Source: Sphingomonas sp. Leaf21
GTDB taxonomy: Bacteria; Pseudomonadota; Alphaproteobacteria; Sphingomonadales; Sphingomonadaceae
Direction: 5' to 3'
DNA: 64,000 nt
Assembly: GCF_916858675.1 (NCBI RefSeq)
Contig: NZ_CAKASM010000010.1
Location: 1 to 64,000, forward strand
Shown here: positions 1 through 9,048 of the stretch, piece by piece
Position numbering within the stretch: position 1 is the first letter of the stretch
Layout of the letters: the number at the start of each line of letters is the position of its first letter
The notes under the pieces: generated by a model
What the model was told of the DNA's origin: nothing
What the model saw: the letters and a program-made list of their open reading frames with translations, nothing else
Databases searched by the model: none
Position numbers and translations under genes: made by a program

Positions 1-526
1 CCGACCGCCCATGACGAAAGGATGTCTATGGCAAGATAAAACCGCGGGGCTTGACCACCGCAACGAGAGAATACGCGTCCGCCTCCCGGCCGAAACTGAT
101 TCGGGCCGGGCATTCGGCTACTAAGAGCGAGGTTATCACGCCTCGGTCCGCCTGCTGGCGAACAGCCCACCTCTACGCCGGGCGGGTTAACAATCTCAAG
201 CGCTGAACTGCGACCGCGACATTATCGAGCGGAACGTGGCGACGAGATAACACAATTTATGAAAGGCGGCGTGACGAGCGATTACCCAGCCAAAAGAGGA
301 AAGATGCCATCTGACGGCTCCGCCTTTCCGAAAAAGGCACGAAGAGCATTCCTTAAGCTTCAAGAATCATGCTGCCGGATCGGCTAATTAAGGCGGCAAA
401 AATCGGTTCAATGGGTATACGCATGTCGCTGGCGGCGAAGGCGACCCAGGCTCCAATGACGATAGTACCCAGCTTTACAGCACCGATTCACATTCGTTAT
501 TCGAGGGTCGGTTCCACCGCGGCAGA
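1..526. other. Leading stretch without a recognised gene
   Basis: I see no reading frame in either strand here that resembles a protein family, and no RNA gene I can name. The stretch precedes the TelA-like gene and presumably carries its promoter, but no clear -35/-10 pair stands out. Confidence 0.4.
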
Positions 527-1390
527 ATGATCAAACACATGGTAGACGGTGAGCCCAGCAATTCGCAAAGCCCAGTCGTGGCAGGAACAGAATTGAAGAC
601 AGCTGCGAGAGACATCGTTCGCCGTTGGGTCCGCGACACCACTGACCTCATACTCGACCGAATTGGCGAGGGTACCATCCGCGCATCTTCCGATGCCACG
701 GCCCATTTGCCTGCATTGGTCGAGGGCAGGTCTGCACAGATCATCTTAGCTGACGTCGAGCGATCGATTGCAGCATGGGACGAACCCCCACCGCCACCTC
801 GCTTCCAGTGGCTACGGGTCCGTCAGCATCCTGCTCCCGGCCTATCGACCAAAGACATCGACACGCTGGTGATGCGCCTGGATGCCGAACGGGATGATTC
901 CACACGGCGGATGATCCTTCTCACATCGGCCCGCGATCGCTTGGCCAAGACCGCCAGCGGATTGGAGCAGGATTTGACGACAGTTGGGCTATTGCGGCCC
1001 ATGATAGAATCCGCCGCGCGGGAGTTGCGGGTCGAGCAGCCGGAACGCGCCGCCGCCGTGCAGGATCGCGGATCTGTTATCCTGCTGGAACGCGAACAGG
1101 CCCTGCTCACCCAGCAGGCCATTCACCAGCAGGCCATGATGACGCTGGACCTGCTAATCGCCAATCAGACCGTCCTCGACAAGGCGATCATCCAGGCGCG
1201 CACTGCAACGCTGTCGGCGCTGCAAGTCGCCTTGGCGGCTAGGCAGGTGATGAGCGATCAGACGCGTATCGAGCCAAGCCTCGCCGCCGAACGCGCCCGA
1301 GACAAGCTTCGTGCTGCCTTGGCCGAGGCGCACCAGGCGATGGAGACACTGGCATCGCGTGACAATTCCACCAGCCCGCTGGATTTGTAG
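527..1390 (+). CDS. TelA-like toxic anion resistance protein
   Basis: The 287-residue product is almost entirely helical and charged. Its second half (about 150-270) has the layout of the TelA/KlaA family: a long coiled helix, then a glutamine-rich segment around QQAIHQQAMMTLDLLIANQ, then a helix running through the TATLSALQVALAARQVM region. TelA proteins are cytoplasmic, of unknown biochemistry, and linked to tellurite and other stress resistance. The protein is shorter than the usual 350-400 residues. An XpaC-like gene follows 50 bases downstream, and TelA-XpaC pairing is common in Bacillus. The ter block lies just beyond. No strong ribosome binding site precedes the ATG, and the in-frame ATG at 539 is an alternative start. 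The family call is by pattern and position, not by close similarity. Confidence 0.55.
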   Translation: MIKHMVDGEPSNSQSPVVAGTELKTAARDIVRRWVRDTTDLILDRIGEGTIRASSDATAHLPALVEGRSAQIILADVERSIAAWDEPPPPPRFQWLRVRQHPAPGLSTKDIDTLVMRLDAERDDSTRRMILLTSARDRLAKTASGLEQDLTTVGLLRPMIESAARELRVEQPERAAAVQDRGSVILLEREQALLTQQAIHQQAMMTLDLLIANQTVLDKAIIQARTATLSALQVALAARQVMSDQTRIEPSLAAERARDKLRAALAEAHQAMETLASRDNSTSPLDL

Positions 1391-1440
1391 CCGCTGCATG
1401 CGGTAGTCTCCCGTCCGGACGGAGGCGACAAGCGCAAGAC

Positions 1441-1914
1441 ATGGTATCGGGGTTTCTTGATCGGATCGCCAACTGGCTCTCAGCTCCCGATGACGTGTCG
1501 GCCACCCAGCCCCCTGCGCCCGTTCCGAGCAGCCCTGTCATCAGCCCCGACGACGAACGCCTGCCCGATGCGTCGCGCCCGCGCGTGGCCCGACTTGTCT
1601 CGCTCATTGCCGATATCGAAGCGCGTGCCCGGGACAATAGCTTGATGGTCTCGGCATTGGCCGAGGTTCGCCAGATGCGCGACACGCATCTGCCGCGACT
1701 GATCGCCAGCTATGCCGAAATTCCCCCTGCCCACCGCGCCGAGATTTTTCGTACGACGGGTCGTTCGGCGAGCTATAATCTTAACGAGGCGCTCGATCGC
1801 ATGGTCACCCGCGCGGAAACGCTGTCCCGATCGATGGCGCAGGACGATATCGACAGCTTCGCCGACAATCTGCGCTTCATCGAGCAGCGCTATGGCGACA
1901 ACGGCCCCGCCTGA
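1441..1914 (+). CDS. Small helical protein, possibly XpaC-like
   Basis: A 157-residue soluble protein with no signal peptide. Residues 20-50 are proline rich, and the rest is helical. The C-terminal half (DTHLPRLIASYAEI, then NEALDRMVTRAETL and DDIDSFADNLRFIEQRYGD) follows the pattern of the XpaC C-terminal domain: a proline-tyrosine segment, then a long helix ending in a conserved acidic stretch. XpaC genes usually sit beside telA-like genes, as here. The gene runs with the TelA-like gene and converges on the AIM24 gene with 6 bases between stops, so it marks the edge of the ter locus. It could equally be an unrelated helical protein. Confidence 0.5.
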   Translation: MVSGFLDRIANWLSAPDDVSATQPPAPVPSSPVISPDDERLPDASRPRVARLVSLIADIEARARDNSLMVSALAEVRQMRDTHLPRLIASYAEIPPAHRAEIFRTTGRSASYNLNEALDRMVTRAETLSRSMAQDDIDSFADNLRFIEQRYGDNGPA

Positions 1915-1920
1915 CGTCCC

Positions 1921-2712
1921 TCAGCCGAGCCGCATCGTCGGAGTGAGCCACACCGTGCCGCGCCCGGAAAACACGAAGACCAGCCCCTCGCCACTCCGCA
2001 TCGCATTGCGCAGCCCCCGGACCAATGGGCGCAACTCGACCTGCAAGCCGGCCGAATACATCAGCATCAGGTCGCCATCGACGATCAGTTCGTCCCGCCC
2101 GTCCAGTTCGACCACCTCGATCTCGTCGACCGGCACCGGCGACTCCACGACAAAGGCCCCCGCCCCGGTCAGCTTGGGCTGCATCAGGCCGTTGCCCGAC
2201 AGCACGCCCTGCACCGAGCGATGGATATGGGTCGACACCGCGATATTGCCGTCGCAGGCGTAGAAGGCGCCGTCATCGAGGATCAGGGCATCCTGCGGCC
2301 CGTCCATCTGCGCCAGAATGAAATGCTTGGGGGTCGCCTCGGTCCACACCTCGCCCTGTCCGGCATAGCGGGTCGCGAAGGCGCTCTCGCCGGTCCCGGC
2401 GGAGGTGATGGCGCGGGCAAAAAAGCCACCGGCACCGGCATTCTTCTGAATGTCGATCTGCAACCGGCCCTTGGCATATTGCAGAGCGCCCGGCTCCAAG
2501 AGCGCCGCACCGCCATCGAGCACGATCCGCAACTGGCGCGCGGTGGCGGGATGCGGCGGGTGAAGGTGGATGGTGGCGGCGGTTCCGTTGGGAGAGGCAT
2601 TGGGAACGTGCATCGGCGTGCCGAGCGCGTGGCTCTTGCGCACGAACTGATACAGTTCGAAGCGGACGCCCCTGCCGACCTGCTCGTCGATCTTGGTCCG
2701 ATAATCGCTCAT
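1921..2712 (-). CDS. AIM24 family protein
   Basis: A 263-residue soluble protein rich in beta strands and glycine. Segments such as LEPGALQYAKGRLQIDIQKN and LILDDGAFYACDGNIAVSTH, and a C-terminal FVFSGRGTVWLTPT, fit the AIM24 (formerly DUF124) fold, a double beta-barrel-like domain found from bacteria to mitochondria. Its biochemical role is unknown. The reading frame runs further upstream, but ATG at 2712 is chosen because a GGGGAG ribosome binding site lies 6 bases before it. An ATG seven codons earlier (2733) lacks one. It is the last gene of the minus-strand ter block, 17 bases after the CitE-like gene, so it is very probably cotranscribed. Confidence 0.8.
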   Translation of the reverse strand: MSDYRTKIDEQVGRGVRFELYQFVRKSHALGTPMHVPNASPNGTAATIHLHPPHPATARQLRIVLDGGAALLEPGALQYAKGRLQIDIQKNAGAGGFFARAITSAGTGESAFATRYAGQGEVWTEATPKHFILAQMDGPQDALILDDGAFYACDGNIAVSTHIHRSVQGVLSGNGLMQPKLTGAGAFVVESPVPVDEIEVVELDGRDELIVDGDLMLMYSAGLQVELRPLVRGLRNAMRSGEGLVFVFSGRGTVWLTPTMRLG

Positions 2713-2729
2713 GCTACTCTCCCCTATGC

Positions 2730-3656
2730 TCATGCGCGCAGCGGTATCGACGCAGGGCGTGACATGGAATCCGCCACGCCGAAGGTATCGGCGCGGGCGA
2801 GGATCCGCTCGGCCCAGCCGCGATGGGTCGATGGTTCGCACATGACCCCATGATGGGCAAACACCGCCGCACTGTCCGGCGCCAGGATCGCCTGCGCCTC
2901 CCTCCATTGATGGGACGGCACCGCGAGCGCCGCCTGGATGACCGGAACCTGATCGGGATGGATCGCCGATTTGGTGAACAGACCATGCTCGAGATCGCGC
3001 TGCACTTCGTCGCGGAGCAGCGCGGTGTCGCCGAACCGCTCGAACACCGGCGCGCTGAGGACAAAGCCCCATGGCGCAAAGCTGCTGACCAGCATTCCGA
3101 TCACCGCGCCCAGCGGCCCGTCATAGGCGGTTCGCCCCGCCACGCGGCGCAACCCCATGGTCTGCAGCAGATCATTGCCACCGATACGCAGCGCAAGGAT
3201 CCGATCCTGCACCGCCAGCAACTGATCCCGCAGCCGACGCAGCTCATAGGGGTCGAGTGCCTCCCGCGTCTCCAGCGTCGGCATCAGTTGGTGCCCCGGC
3301 GCATAGGGCAACGAGAGATAGGCGGCCATGTTGTCGGCATGGGCCTTGGGCAGGACGAAGCCCTGGACCCGCTCGATGCCGGGCAGGCGGAGGATATGAT
3401 CCAGCATTGCCCCATCGCGCGGCCGGACGAAGATCATCGGCTCGCCCGATACGGCGTCCCGCTGCGCCAGCCGACGCAGCAGCGCCGCCAGATGCGCCAT
3501 CGCCAGGGGGATGTCGAAATCGAGGACCGCATCTTCCAGGCACAGTACCGCCGAGCGCAGCCCTGGCACGGCAACAGGACCGAACAACCGCTCGAACAGA
3601 TCGGGCCGGGTACATGGCATGTAGAGCGTCGCACCCAGCGTCATCGCCGACATCAT
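2730..3656 (-). CDS. CitE/HpcH-like aldolase or lyase of the ter metabolite module
   Basis: A 308-residue member of the HpcH/HpaI aldolase and citrate lyase beta-subunit family. Visible family marks are the acidic CLEDAVLDF near residue 39 (metal-binding site region), FVRPRD, LRIGGNDLLQ near 157, and the C-terminal TKSAIHPDQ motif typical of CitE proteins. Relatives act on CoA thioesters or 2-keto acids with Mg2+. The substrate here is not known. Its ATG overlaps the stop of the upstream StiP/PELOTA gene in an ATGA, so translation is probably coupled. Anantharaman and colleagues described CitE-like lyases as part of the biosynthetic half of Ter systems, proposed to make a nucleoside-like compound. 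Confidence 0.8.
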   Translation of the reverse strand: MMSAMTLGATLYMPCTRPDLFERLFGPVAVPGLRSAVLCLEDAVLDFDIPLAMAHLAALLRRLAQRDAVSGEPMIFVRPRDGAMLDHILRLPGIERVQGFVLPKAHADNMAAYLSLPYAPGHQLMPTLETREALDPYELRRLRDQLLAVQDRILALRIGGNDLLQTMGLRRVAGRTAYDGPLGAVIGMLVSSFAPWGFVLSAPVFERFGDTALLRDEVQRDLEHGLFTKSAIHPDQVPVIQAALAVPSHQWREAQAILAPDSAAVFAHHGVMCEPSTHRGWAERILARADTFGVADSMSRPASIPLRA

Positions 3657-4762
3657 GAGTCGTTCCCCAGGCTGCGGATGATGGCGACCGCGCGGTAACG
3701 GCTGTCGTCGCCAAGGTCGGAGACAGGCAGGCCGCCGCGTTCGGCCAGATGTAGCAGATGCGCGACATCGGGGTCGTCGCGATCGCGGACCAGCAACCGC
3801 TCGGGCATACGACGCAACAAGGCGCGGGTCGCCTCGGCGATGCCCGGCTTGATCCGGTTGCGGTCATTAGTCTGCGCCGATGCGAGCAGACGCGTGACCA
3901 TCGCCTCGCAGGCCTTACGAAGCGCCGGTCGCCGTGCCGCGTGCCCGTCGATCGGCTGCACCATCGCTCGCAGCGCCAATGGCGTCAGCGCATCGACAAA
4001 GATGCGCGAACGGTCGGCGGCGGCGAACTGCGGATAGCAGACACAGGCATGGAAATCGTCCGGCCCCACCAGATCGTCGCGCAGGATCGAGCGGCTGACC
4101 AGCCCCGAAACGATCCCGTTCAGCAGGCCTGAGGCGATCAGGTAATCGTCATCGGAAGCGGCGATGTCCGCCTGCCCGGCGGGATCGGCGACGACCGCCA
4201 GCACCGGCGCGAAGCCGAAGGGCCGGTCGGCGAGGCTGGCACGCAGTTCCTGCGCGATCGCCCCCTTCCCCGTCCACCCGTCGACGAAGACGATATCGGC
4301 CGGATCGTGGCGACCGGCGATATGGCGCAGCGCGTTCCGGTCGATACCACGATCGCGAATAATGCTGATGGCATAGTGATCCGCCACTTGCCCATTGGCC
4401 CGCAGTACCCGCGTCAGCAACACCCCGATGGGCGTGCCCGCACGGGCGAGGCTGGCGATCACCACAGGCCGACCGGGGCGTCGCGCCGCCAGATACGCGG
4501 CAAGGCTTGCGATATCCTGCGCCAGCCGCGCGCCATTACGCGCCAAAGCCGCGTCGTACAGCGAGAGATAGGCGTTGCCGGGCACGGCTTCGGGCGCGAT
4601 CATCTCGGAGTAATGGCGGCGGCCCGATTGGATCAGCACCTCCTTCTCCAAGACGTCCGTCGCGTCGAGCGCGACCGGCTTGAGCAGGAACGTCACATCC
4701 TCGGCCGCATAGCTGCCGGAGAATGGCACTCCGACCGGGACGGTGACGGGATCAGCCGTCAC
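3653..4762 (-). CDS. StiP-type phosphoribosyltransferase-like protein with PELOTA domain
   Basis: A 369-residue protein. Residues about 10-300 match the PRTase_1/StiP layout: SGSYAAEDVTFLLKP at the N-terminus, LARAGTPIGVLLTR near 105, and VFVDGWTGKGAIAQEL near 158, which replaces the usual PRPP loop. Residues 305-369 resemble the PELOTA_1 RNA-binding domain (ERLLVRDRDDPDVAHLLHLAE). Databases often name this family cysteine protease StiP, but the fold is that of a phosphoribosyltransferase, and I see no clear protease triad. It overlaps the HAD gene by 11 bases and the CitE gene by 4. Together they probably build or modify a ribosyl compound. Confidence 0.8.
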   Translation of the reverse strand: MTADPVTVPVGVPFSGSYAAEDVTFLLKPVALDATDVLEKEVLIQSGRRHYSEMIAPEAVPGNAYLSLYDAALARNGARLAQDIASLAAYLAARRPGRPVVIASLARAGTPIGVLLTRVLRANGQVADHYAISIIRDRGIDRNALRHIAGRHDPADIVFVDGWTGKGAIAQELRASLADRPFGFAPVLAVVADPAGQADIAASDDDYLIASGLLNGIVSGLVSRSILRDDLVGPDDFHACVCYPQFAAADRSRIFVDALTPLALRAMVQPIDGHAARRPALRKACEAMVTRLLASAQTNDRNRIKPGIAEATRALLRRMPERLLVRDRDDPDVAHLLHLAERGGLPVSDLGDDSRYRAVAIIRSLGNDS

Positions 4763-5504
4763 GCAGCACCTGCTTGCCCAGTTGCGACCCCACCGGCATC
4801 ATCGCGAAGTCACAGACCTCCATGAACGGCGCATCGGTCAGGCTGTCGCCGATGCCCAGAACCGGCAGGTCGCCATGCGCGGCCCGCAACCGGGGCAGCA
4901 GCCGCTCGACCGCGTGCCGCTTGCCCAGATAGGGCGGCATCAGCGCGATGTTGTTGCCGTTGCGGTGATCGGTCCAACCTGCGGGTAGGCCCGGTACGGC
5001 GACGTCTACCACCTGATTGAGCGCCACGCTGTCCGCCGTCGCATGTTTGACCAGCACGTACAGCGGGACATCGTCTTCGGTCAGGACGCGAACGCGGATC
5101 GCCTGCCCGCTATGCTCGGCCTCGGCTGCAATGGCGTCGGCATAACCTGTCAGCTCAGCGACATGCGCAGCGGCGCTGGCGGCGATGCGGGCGGCCCATT
5201 CCTCGTCCACCTGCCCATGATCGTCGAGGATCACCCCGCCATGCGCGCAGATCGCGGCGGTGAAGGGGATACGAACCCGGCGCAGCGCATCCAGGCTTCG
5301 TGCCGTGACCGGGATCAGACGCGTCGTCTGAGCCAACCAGGTCAGGAAAGACATCTGGCGGGGCGTCGCATAGCTGAGCGGGTCGCCCTCCCGGGTGAAG
5401 CCCAGCGGCGTCAACCGGTCGATGGGAACATCGCCGGGACATTTCCCGATCGTCTGAAACAGTGTATCGTCCAGATCGACGAACGCGATCGCCCCTATCG
5501 TCAT
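4752..5504 (-). CDS. HAD-superfamily hydrolase of the ter module
   Basis: A 250-residue HAD phosphatase. Motif I is VDLDDTLFQT at residue 8 (nucleophile and acid aspartates), motif II is IPVTAR, the lysine is in LGKRHAVERL, and motif IV is GIGDSLTDAPF near 225. A cap domain lies between motifs II and III. It would remove a phosphate from an intermediate made by the neighbouring phosphoribosyltransferases; the substrate is inferred only from context. ATG at 5504 is preferred because it overlaps the upstream stop in an ATGA. A longer frame exists but lies inside the upstream gene. Confidence 0.85.
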   Translation of the reverse strand: MTIGAIAFVDLDDTLFQTIGKCPGDVPIDRLTPLGFTREGDPLSYATPRQMSFLTWLAQTTRLIPVTARSLDALRRVRIPFTAAICAHGGVILDDHGQVDEEWAARIAASAAAHVAELTGYADAIAAEAEHSGQAIRVRVLTEDDVPLYVLVKHATADSVALNQVVDVAVPGLPAGWTDHRNGNNIALMPPYLGKRHAVERLLPRLRAAHGDLPVLGIGDSLTDAPFMEVCDFAMMPVGSQLGKQVLRDG

Positions 5505-6619
5505 CGCCACCGCAGCACCCTTGCATCCAGCGCCGCAATCAGCGCGGGATCGACACTGGCTATCGGCGTTTCGTGACAGATCCAATTCGCCCGCCCATCA
5601 GCCGGATCGGCATTGTAGAGATAGTTGGCGACCCCGGTGTCGTAATTGTCGCCGAAGCACAGCTTGGTCGCCATCGCGCCGCCGATCCGCGCCGGGCTGC
5701 GGCTGGTTGCCTGCACCACCACGTCGCGTCCCTCCCCCTCCAGGCGTTCGGCGAGGCGGAAGGGCAGATAGGTGAACTCGCCGGTGCCGATGATCCGCAA
5801 CGGCTCGGTGCCTTCGGGTAAAGGCTCGACCGGCAGTGTGTCGGGCGAGTCCGACCGCCCCAGCCGTCCGTAATTGACATGCGTCGTCATGGTGCCGAGC
5901 GATCCCGCCCGCGCCTCGAAGCCCGGATCGGCCTGGTGGTCGGTGGCAGGCGTCCAGTCCAACCGCCCGCGAAGCAGTGACACCACTTCGGTCGGGCGGG
6001 GCATGACGCTCCAACAATCCGCGCCCGCCGTCCAGTCGGTCAGCGTCGCGACGACGATACGCTCGACCTGCGGCCATTCGGCGACCAGTGCGGCGGCCAG
6101 GTTGCGGACGGTGGTGCCGGTCGAAATCTCGTCATCGACGATCACCAATGATCGCGGTAGCCCCAGCGCCTCGGGCTCCGGGCGATAAATCAGATGCGCC
6201 GAGGCGTGGCTATGCGGCTCCTCGAACCGGCACAGCAGCGATGCGTCGACCCTTTGTCGGGTGGAATGGATGAAGCCAGCATCCTCGCGCCCGGCCAGAC
6301 GCTGCCATTCCTCGTGCAGCGTCTGGCCCAAGCAAACCGCCGTCTCGGCCAGTCCGATGACCAGTACCGGGCCGGGCAAATCGGCGGGGATGGCGGAAGC
6401 CAGGTCGCGAACGCTGCGCCGCATGATGCTGGGCCGCGCGGGTAGATGCCGCCCCAGCACGCGCGACACGACCAGATAGCCGCGCTTGGGGTTCTCCCGC
6501 GCGGCAAAGTCACAAAGCGCCTCCAATGGCCAGCGGCTGTGGTCGACGCGGATGGTCAGCTGCCCGGTCGGCAGAGCGATGCGATAGGGCGGAGGCGCGA
6601 GGTCCGGCACGGCCGACAT
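5501..6619 (-). CDS. Phosphoribosyltransferase with TRSP domain
   Basis: A 372-residue protein with a PRTase_2 domain and a C-terminal TRSP domain. The PRPP-binding motif LVIVDDEISTGTT lies at residues 158-170 and is complete. The C-terminal third holds FTYLPFRLAERLEG, QATSRSP and the LCFGDNYDTGVANYLYN region, which are typical of TRSP. It should transfer or use 5-phosphoribosyl groups. The start is uncertain: ATG 6619 is used because a hairpin occupies the space before it, but an in-frame ATG at 6691 overlaps the TerD stop (TGATG) and would add 24 basic residues. It is first of the four overlapping metabolite genes. Confidence 0.82.
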   Translation of the reverse strand: MSAVPDLAPPPYRIALPTGQLTIRVDHSRWPLEALCDFAARENPKRGYLVVSRVLGRHLPARPSIMRRSVRDLASAIPADLPGPVLVIGLAETAVCLGQTLHEEWQRLAGREDAGFIHSTRQRVDASLLCRFEEPHSHASAHLIYRPEPEALGLPRSLVIVDDEISTGTTVRNLAAALVAEWPQVERIVVATLTDWTAGADCWSVMPRPTEVVSLLRGRLDWTPATDHQADPGFEARAGSLGTMTTHVNYGRLGRSDSPDTLPVEPLPEGTEPLRIIGTGEFTYLPFRLAERLEGEGRDVVVQATSRSPARIGGAMATKLCFGDNYDTGVANYLYNADPADGRANWICHETPIASVDPALIAALDARVLRWR

Positions 6620-6656
6620 GAGGTGAGAATGTCCCGAATGAACGGCCACAACTAGC

Positions 6657-6685
6657 CGATCCCGCCGGTTTTCCCGGCGGGATCG
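6657..6685. promoter_or_regulatory. Perfect 12-bp stem hairpin between TerD and the PRTase gene
   Basis: Arms 6657-6668 and 6674-6685 are exact reverse complements with a 5-base loop. Neither strand has a T-run after the stem, so it is not a standard intrinsic terminator. Its place between the TerD genes and the metabolite genes suggests an attenuator or a transcript-stabilising or processing element. Confidence 0.5.
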
Positions 6686-6690
6686 CGTCA

Positions 6691-7266
6691 TCAGATATTG
6701 ACGCCGAGCGACTGGGCAAGCGGCCCCAGACCACCGGCGAAGCCCTGGCCGATCGCCTTGAACTTCCACTCGCCATTGTGGCGATACAGGTCGCCGAAGA
6801 TCATCGCCGTCTCGGTCGAGGCGTCTTCCGACAGATCGTAGCGCGCGATCTCCGTGCCGCCGTCCGCGTTGACCACCCGGATATAGGCGTTGGACACCAT
6901 GCCGAAATTCTGGCGGCGCCCCTCCGCTTCGTGGATCGTCACCGCGAAGCTGAGCTTCTGGATGTCGGCAGGAAGCTGATCGAGGCCGACGACCACGACT
7001 TCGTCGTCGCCGCTGCCCTCGCCGGTCAGGTTGTCACCCTGGTGGACGACCGCGCCGTTCGCGCCGTTCTTGTTGTTGTAGAAAATGAAATCCGCGTCCG
7101 AGCGGACCCGGCCGCCTTCGTTCAGCAGGAAGACGCTGGCATCGAGATCGAACGCGCTGCCATCGGTCACACGCGTGTCCCAGCCCAGTCCGACCCGCAC
7201 GCCGCGCAGGCCCGGTGCTTCCTTGGTCAGGCTGACATTGCCGCCCTTGGAGAGAGAAACTGCCAT
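6691..7266 (-). CDS. terD: TerD-family stress protein
   Basis: A 191-residue full-length TerD protein. It opens with [16 protein letters not shown] and carries [16 protein letters not shown] and the acidic [12 protein letters not shown] segment, which in the family binds calcium, then FYNN and the C-terminal [16 protein letters not shown]. TerD proteins are cytoplasmic beta-sandwich proteins thought to assemble with TerC-type membrane proteins during metal or phage stress. It sits 27 bases after a close paralogue (7294-7872), and the two arose by tandem duplication. The downstream hairpin separates it from the metabolite genes. Confidence 0.95.
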   Translation of the reverse strand: MAVSLSKGGNVSLTKEAPGLRGVRVGLGWDTRVTDGSAFDLDASVFLLNEGGRVRSDADFIFYNNKNGANGAVVHQGDNLTGEGSGDDEVVVVGLDQLPADIQKLSFAVTIHEAEGRRQNFGMVSNAYIRVVNADGGTEIARYDLSEDASTETAMIFGDLYRHNGEWKFKAIGQGFAGGLGPLAQSLGVNI

Positions 7267-7293
7267 CTTTGCTATCCTCGATAGGGTCGGCGA

Positions 7294-7872
7294 TCAGCCG
7301 ACATTGACGCCATAATTGCGGGCCATGGGAGCCAGGCCGCCCTTGAAACCCTGGCCGACTGCGCGGAATTTCCACTCGCCATTATGGCGATAGACTTCCC
7401 CGAAGATCATCGCCGTCTCGGTCGAGGCATCCTCGGACAGGTCGTAGCGCGCGATCTCGCGACCGGTGGCATCGTTGACCACGCGGATGAACGCGTTCGA
7501 CACCATGCCGAAGCTTTGGCGCCGCGCCTCGCCCTCATGGATGGTGACGCTGACCGCGATCTTCTGGACATCGGCGGGCACCTTGCCCAGTTCGACCTTC
7601 AGCGCCTCGTCATCGCCGTCCCCCTCGCCGGTGCGGTTGTCGCCGGTATGCTCGACCGAGCCGTCGGACGAGCGCAGGTTGTTGTAGAAGATGAAATCGG
7701 AATCCCCGCGAACCTTATCGCCTGCACTCAGCAGGAAGGCGCTGGCGTCTAGGTCAAAATCGGTGCCGTCCGTGGTCCGCGTGTCCCAGCCCAGACCGAT
7801 CAGGATATGGGTGAGGCCGGGTTCTTCCTTCGACAGGCTGACATTGCCGCCCTTGGCCAGACTGACTGACAT
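7294..7872 (-). CDS. terE: TerD/TerE-family stress protein
   Basis: A 192-residue paralogue of the next gene in the block, sharing [36 protein letters not shown], the acidic [11 protein letters not shown] calcium-binding segment and [14 protein letters not shown]. Either TerD or TerE would be a fair name, and the symbol is given by position. It follows the DUF475/TerC-like gene by 26 bases and is probably in the same transcript. Confidence 0.92.
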   Translation of the reverse strand: MSVSLAKGGNVSLSKEEPGLTHILIGLGWDTRTTDGTDFDLDASAFLLSAGDKVRGDSDFIFYNNLRSSDGSVEHTGDNRTGEGDGDDEALKVELGKVPADVQKIAVSVTIHEGEARRQSFGMVSNAFIRVVNDATGREIARYDLSEDASTETAMIFGEVYRHNGEWKFRAVGQGFKGGLAPMARNYGVNVG

Positions 7873-7898
7873 GAATGTGCTTCCTCTCTCTTGATCGT

Positions 7899-9011
7899 TC
7901 AGATGGACAGGCGTTCGCCGGTCGGCGCGACCGGCACCGCATCCTCCAGCGCCACATCGCCATCGCCTTCCCGCCGATTGGCGCGAACCGATGCGAACAA
8001 CGCCATGCCGATAAACGCCGCGCCGATCAGGCCGGTCACGGTTTCGGGCACTTCAACCCGGACCGAGATCAGCATGATCGCGGCCAGCGCTATGATGGCG
8101 TAGAATGCGCCGTGTTCCAGGTAGCGATATTCGGTCAGCGTTCCCTTATCGACCAGCATCACCGTCATCGACCGGACGAACATGGCACCGATGCCCAGCC
8201 CGAGTGCGATGATGAACAGGTTGTTCGACAGCGCGAACGCACCGATCACCCCATCGAACGAGAAGCTGGCGTCCAGCACCTCGAGATAGAGGAACGCCGC
8301 CAGCCCCGACTTTGCGACCGCGACCGTCGCAGCCGCATTGCCCGAGGCGGGTTCCTCCTCGTCTTTTTCCAGGATCGCACCGACCGCCTGCACCGCGATA
8401 TAGGCGAGCAGGCCGAAGATTCCGGCGGTCAGGAAGGTCATCGCCTCCTCCGCAGGAATGGCGCGCGAGATTCCGTAGAGCGCTAGCAGCACTATGCCGA
8501 TCGCCAGCCCCGAAATCCGCGAGAGACCGGCAAAAGGCCGCTCGATCAGGCCAATCCAATGCGAATCCTTTTCCTCGTCGAGGAAGAAGGTCAGCCCGAC
8601 CATCGCCAGGAACGCGCCACCGAAGCCCGAGATGCCGACATGCGCGCCGGTGATGATCCGTTCATAGGCGACGGGGTCGGTCGCCGCGAGCACCACCGCG
8701 TCAATCGGCCCCAGGCGTGCCGCGATCGCGACGATGACCAGCGGGAACAGGATGCGCATCCCGAAGACCGCGATGATGATGCCCCAGGTCAGGAAGCGAC
8801 GCTGCCAGACCGGCGTCATGTCGCGCAGCACGGTGGCATTGACCACCGCATTGTCGAACGACAGCGAAACTTCCAGGACACCGAGCACCAGTACGATCCA
8901 CAGTATGCCCAGCGTGCCTGCAATATCGTGCGTCAGCGTCCAGCCGATCCAAGCCCCGATCGCGAGACAGATCGCCGCAAACACGAACGATCCTTTGAAA
9001 TATTTAAACAT
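7899..9011 (-). CDS. DUF475/TerC-like integral membrane protein
   Basis: A 370-residue protein with about nine hydrophobic segments. It has [17 protein letters not shown] near residue 47 and [20 protein letters not shown] near 250: two related segments with aspartates inside membrane helices, as in TerC and DUF475 proteins, where they are thought to bind metal. The last 30 residues are a charged cytoplasmic tail. TerC-type proteins are the membrane partner of TerD proteins. ATG 9011 is chosen because GGGGGAAGA lies just before it, although the frame extends to 9122. The gene lies between two TerD-type genes on the same strand. Confidence 0.9.
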   Translation of the reverse strand: MFKYFKGSFVFAAICLAIGAWIGWTLTHDIAGTLGILWIVLVLGVLEVSLSFDNAVVNATVLRDMTPVWQRRFLTWGIIIAVFGMRILFPLVIVAIAARLGPIDAVVLAATDPVAYERIITGAHVGISGFGGAFLAMVGLTFFLDEEKDSHWIGLIERPFAGLSRISGLAIGIVLLALYGISRAIPAEEAMTFLTAGIFGLLAYIAVQAVGAILEKDEEEPASGNAAATVAVAKSGLAAFLYLEVLDASFSFDGVIGAFALSNNLFIIALGLGIGAMFVRSMTVMLVDKGTLTEYRYLEHGAFYAIIALAAIMLISVRVEVPETVTGLIGAAFIGMALFASVRANRREGDGDVALEDAVPVAPTGERLSI

Positions 9012-9048
9012 TCTTCCCCCGTATGCCGTCGACCATGGTTGGACGGCC

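Noticed and set aside
2823..3698. Long plus-strand open frame opposite the CitE and StiP genes
   Set aside because: It is the antisense shadow of strongly recognisable minus-strand genes; its translation is low-complexity and matches no family.
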